A stretch of DNA of 6,999 nucleotides from contig CAKRRX010000130.1 in assembly GCA_934394595.1 (NCBI GenBank), positions 1 to 6,999 of the forward strand. Direction: 5' to 3'. Source of the stretch: an uncultured Blautia sp. (GTDB lineage: Bacteria; Bacillota; Clostridia; Lachnospirales; Lachnospiraceae). Below, piece by piece: positions 5,674 through 6,999 of this stretch. The stretch's first letter is position 1. Each line of letters begins with the position of its first letter. Under the pieces are notes generated by a model that did not search any database, was not told the DNA's origin, and saw only the letters and a list, made by a program, of their open reading frames with translations. The position numbers and the translations under genes were made by a program.

Positions 5674-6879
5674 CTACCAATATTTTTCCCTTTTCCAGAT
5701 TTTCTTACCACTTTGAAAAAGCTGAAGATACTCTATCTTTTTCTTTACCGATTCCGCAATCTTGTCTGCCCTTTCTTCCGGCATTTTGGTATAGGACGTG
5801 AGCAGCTCTTTCACTTCTTCTGAAAATCCATCAAGCTTTGAAAGATTGATAAGTTTCTTGTTTCGCACATAGGCAAGCATATCTGCCTCTTTTTTACAAA
5901 AGGAATTTACTCGGATGTCCAACAAGTCAGACTTGACAGGAACAAAATCCTGGTCATAAAAAAGGCAGTTTCCAGTATCATATATCGGTGCCATTTTTAT
6001 CAGCTTATGTTCTGCACTGCTATATAAAAAGCCAAAATTATTATAGTGTCTGTCAGTGTTAGTCAATATATAATCTGTTAAAATTGTATACTCCAGCTGA
6101 GTCCTTACTTCCTGCTCTTCTATTCCATTTTCTGTTGCCACTTTAATGATAGCTTCATATTCAGACTGGTCATTTGGAATTTTATAATTCCCTATTAACT
6201 GGTACGCAGAAACCAATTCCGCTTCAAGAGAAGTAAATAATGGTGACAGACTTCCCGGAATTTCTTCTTTACCAATCCGTATCCACTCAATTTCATATGG
6301 AACATAATTCTTCCATTCTAATCTTTCATGAAGTCTGCAGGCAATCTTTTCATTTACTGCCTGTTGACTATAACTATTCATATTGATCTTCATAAGATAA
6401 CGAATATGCTTTTTAATGACCCATTTTTTCTTCATCTCTCCATTCACAGAAGACGCTGGGGAAAAACGTGAAATATTGCTTTCCATATCTATCTTGCCCG
6501 TATCCGTCAGCAAATTCCCAAGTTCATCTGAAAAATCGTTTTCAAAAAAATTAATCCTTTTCCAATACAACTCTGTGGAAATCGGCTGCATCCAATAGTG
6601 GTCTGTTAAGCTTAATCCATACGCCCTCAGCATAAGAGACTGGCTTGTCTCTTCTCCCAATCGTTTAAGCTGCTGCTGAATTCCTTTTCTTGTATCCGGA
6701 ACAGCACGCATATTCCACCATCTGACAAGTCCTGTTCCATCCACTGCGCATCCTACTGGCAATTCCTCTGGCATGTATACTTCAAGAACATATTCGATTC
6801 TTCCCGAAAAAGGATTTATTTTTACCATTGCGACATCTAAATCCTTATGTTTCAATATATATATTTCGTCTCTGCCCAT
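5674..6879 (-). CDS. HipA/CtkA-like protein kinase
   Basis: This 401-residue protein has the kinase core of HipA-like enzymes. A serine-rich P-loop-like stretch (134-148, ending SPASSVNGEMKKKW) leads to the probable ATP-binding lysine K164 in YLMKIN, with E178 as a possible helix-C glutamate. The catalytic segment TNTDRHYNN gives D276 and N281, and APIYDTG gives the metal-binding D301; the D276-N281 spacing equals HipA D309-N314. Residues 1-125 (with RWWNMRAVP, GLSLTDHYW and NFFENDFS) stand in place of the HipA N-terminal part and recur, in my recollection, in clostridial HipA-like proteins. Family knowledge: HipA phosphorylates glutamyl-tRNA synthetase and CtkA is a secreted Helicobacter kinase; the substrate here is unknown. 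The start at ATG 6879 follows an in-frame TGA and has AGGGAG ten bases upstream. No HipB-type repressor gene is visible next to it. The coding DNA looks clearly AT-richer than the TIR operon, which hints at separate acquisition. Confidence 0.87.
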   Translation of the reverse strand: MGRDEIYILKHKDLDVAMVKINPFSGRIEYVLEVYMPEELPVGCAVDGTGLVRWWNMRAVPDTRKGIQQQLKRLGEETSQSLMLRAYGLSLTDHYWMQPISTELYWKRINFFENDFSDELGNLLTDTGKIDMESNISRFSPASSVNGEMKKKWVIKKHIRYLMKINMNSYSQQAVNEKIACRLHERLEWKNYVPYEIEWIRIGKEEIPGSLSPLFTSLEAELVSAYQLIGNYKIPNDQSEYEAIIKVATENGIEEQEVRTQLEYTILTDYILTNTDRHYNNFGFLYSSAEHKLIKMAPIYDTGNCLFYDQDFVPVKSDLLDIRVNSFCKKEADMLAYVRNKKLINLSKLDGFSEEVKELLTSYTKMPEERADKIAESVKKKIEYLQLFQSGKKIWKREKYW

Positions 6880-6901
6880 AGTTCACACGCTCCCTAAATA
6901 A

Positions 6902-6958
6902 AAAAGTCCCATGATATTCAACTAATTCTACTGAAATTAATGATACCATGGAGCTTTT
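6902..6958. repeat. Imperfect 15-bp inverted repeat upstream of the kinase gene
   Basis: The arms 6902-6916 and 6944-6958 pair at 13 of 15 positions (one of them G-T), with 27 bases between. The cores are CCATGATA and TACCATGG. On the minus strand the second arm is followed by CTTTTTTATTT, so it could be a terminator of a gene beyond the right edge. It also overlaps the candidate kinase promoter, so it could instead be an operator. The two readings cannot be separated here. Confidence 0.55.
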
Positions 6959-6968
6959 GGGAACTCAA
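6940..6968 (-). promoter_or_regulatory. Candidate promoter of the kinase operon
   Basis: On the minus strand TTGAGT (6963-6968, four of six consensus bases) and TATCAT (6940-6945, five of six) are spaced by 17 bp. Transcription would begin near 6933, leaving a leader of about 55 bases before the kinase ATG. One arm of the 6902-6958 palindrome covers the -10 box and most of the spacer, as expected for an autoregulated operon, though no regulator gene is visible. Confidence 0.55.
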
Positions 6969-6999
6969 GATTATGTTTTTTACATCCTCTGTACTGCAG

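Noticed and set aside
6937..6999. Minus-strand open frame entering from the right edge and ending at TAA 6937-6939, 20 visible codons
   Set aside because: It could be the tail of an off-window gene, but it is too short to judge and it runs through the candidate kinase promoter.

Overview
The window looks like an accessory stretch of a gut-type Firmicutes genome, most likely Lachnospiraceae or a close relative. This is inferred from protein style: a BspA-like leucine-rich repeat protein, a zinc-ribbon/TPR/TIR protein of a type familiar from gut clostridia, strong GGAGG-type ribosome binding sites, consensus sigma-A promoters and moderate-to-low GC. No rRNA, tRNA, CRISPR array, transposase or phage gene is visible.

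Layout, left to right. (1) Positions 1-3290 hold a minus-strand two-gene operon. A promoter with perfect -35 and -10 boxes (3261-3290) drives a 605-residue protein with zinc ribbon, TPR, TIR, TPR, two membrane segments and coiled coil (1402-3219). This is followed 13 bp later by an SPFH-domain protein with three N-terminal zinc ribbons (1-1388, cut by the left edge). (2) A secreted BspA-like leucine-rich repeat protein (3338-4360, minus). (3) A divergent spacer (4361-4604) with an 8-bp perfect inverted repeat and candidate promoters. (4) A plus-strand MntA/HepT-type toxin-antitoxin locus in which the nucleotidyltransferase antitoxin (4605-4886) is intact but the HEPN toxin (4867-5275) carries a frameshift and a nonsense codon, although the RX4HXY active-site motif survives. 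(5) A long hairpin (5303-5341) that best fits a terminator for the genes on its right. (6) A minus-strand pair: a HipA/CtkA-like kinase (5674-6879) and a 101-residue partner of unknown function (5347-5652), with a promoter and an overlapping imperfect palindrome upstream (6902-6968).

How the parts may work together. TIR domains can be NAD-cleaving enzymes, MNT/HEPN is an AMPylation-controlled RNase module, and HipA-like kinases are toxins or signalling kinases. Three unrelated conflict-type modules in 7 kb suggest a small defence or toxin-antitoxin island around an ordinary surface-protein gene. The best candidate for an undescribed system is the TIR-SPFH operon: a membrane-anchored TIR effector candidate co-transcribed with a prohibitin/flotillin-like scaffold. 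The second is the kinase plus small partner, which lacks any visible HipB-type DNA-binding gene.
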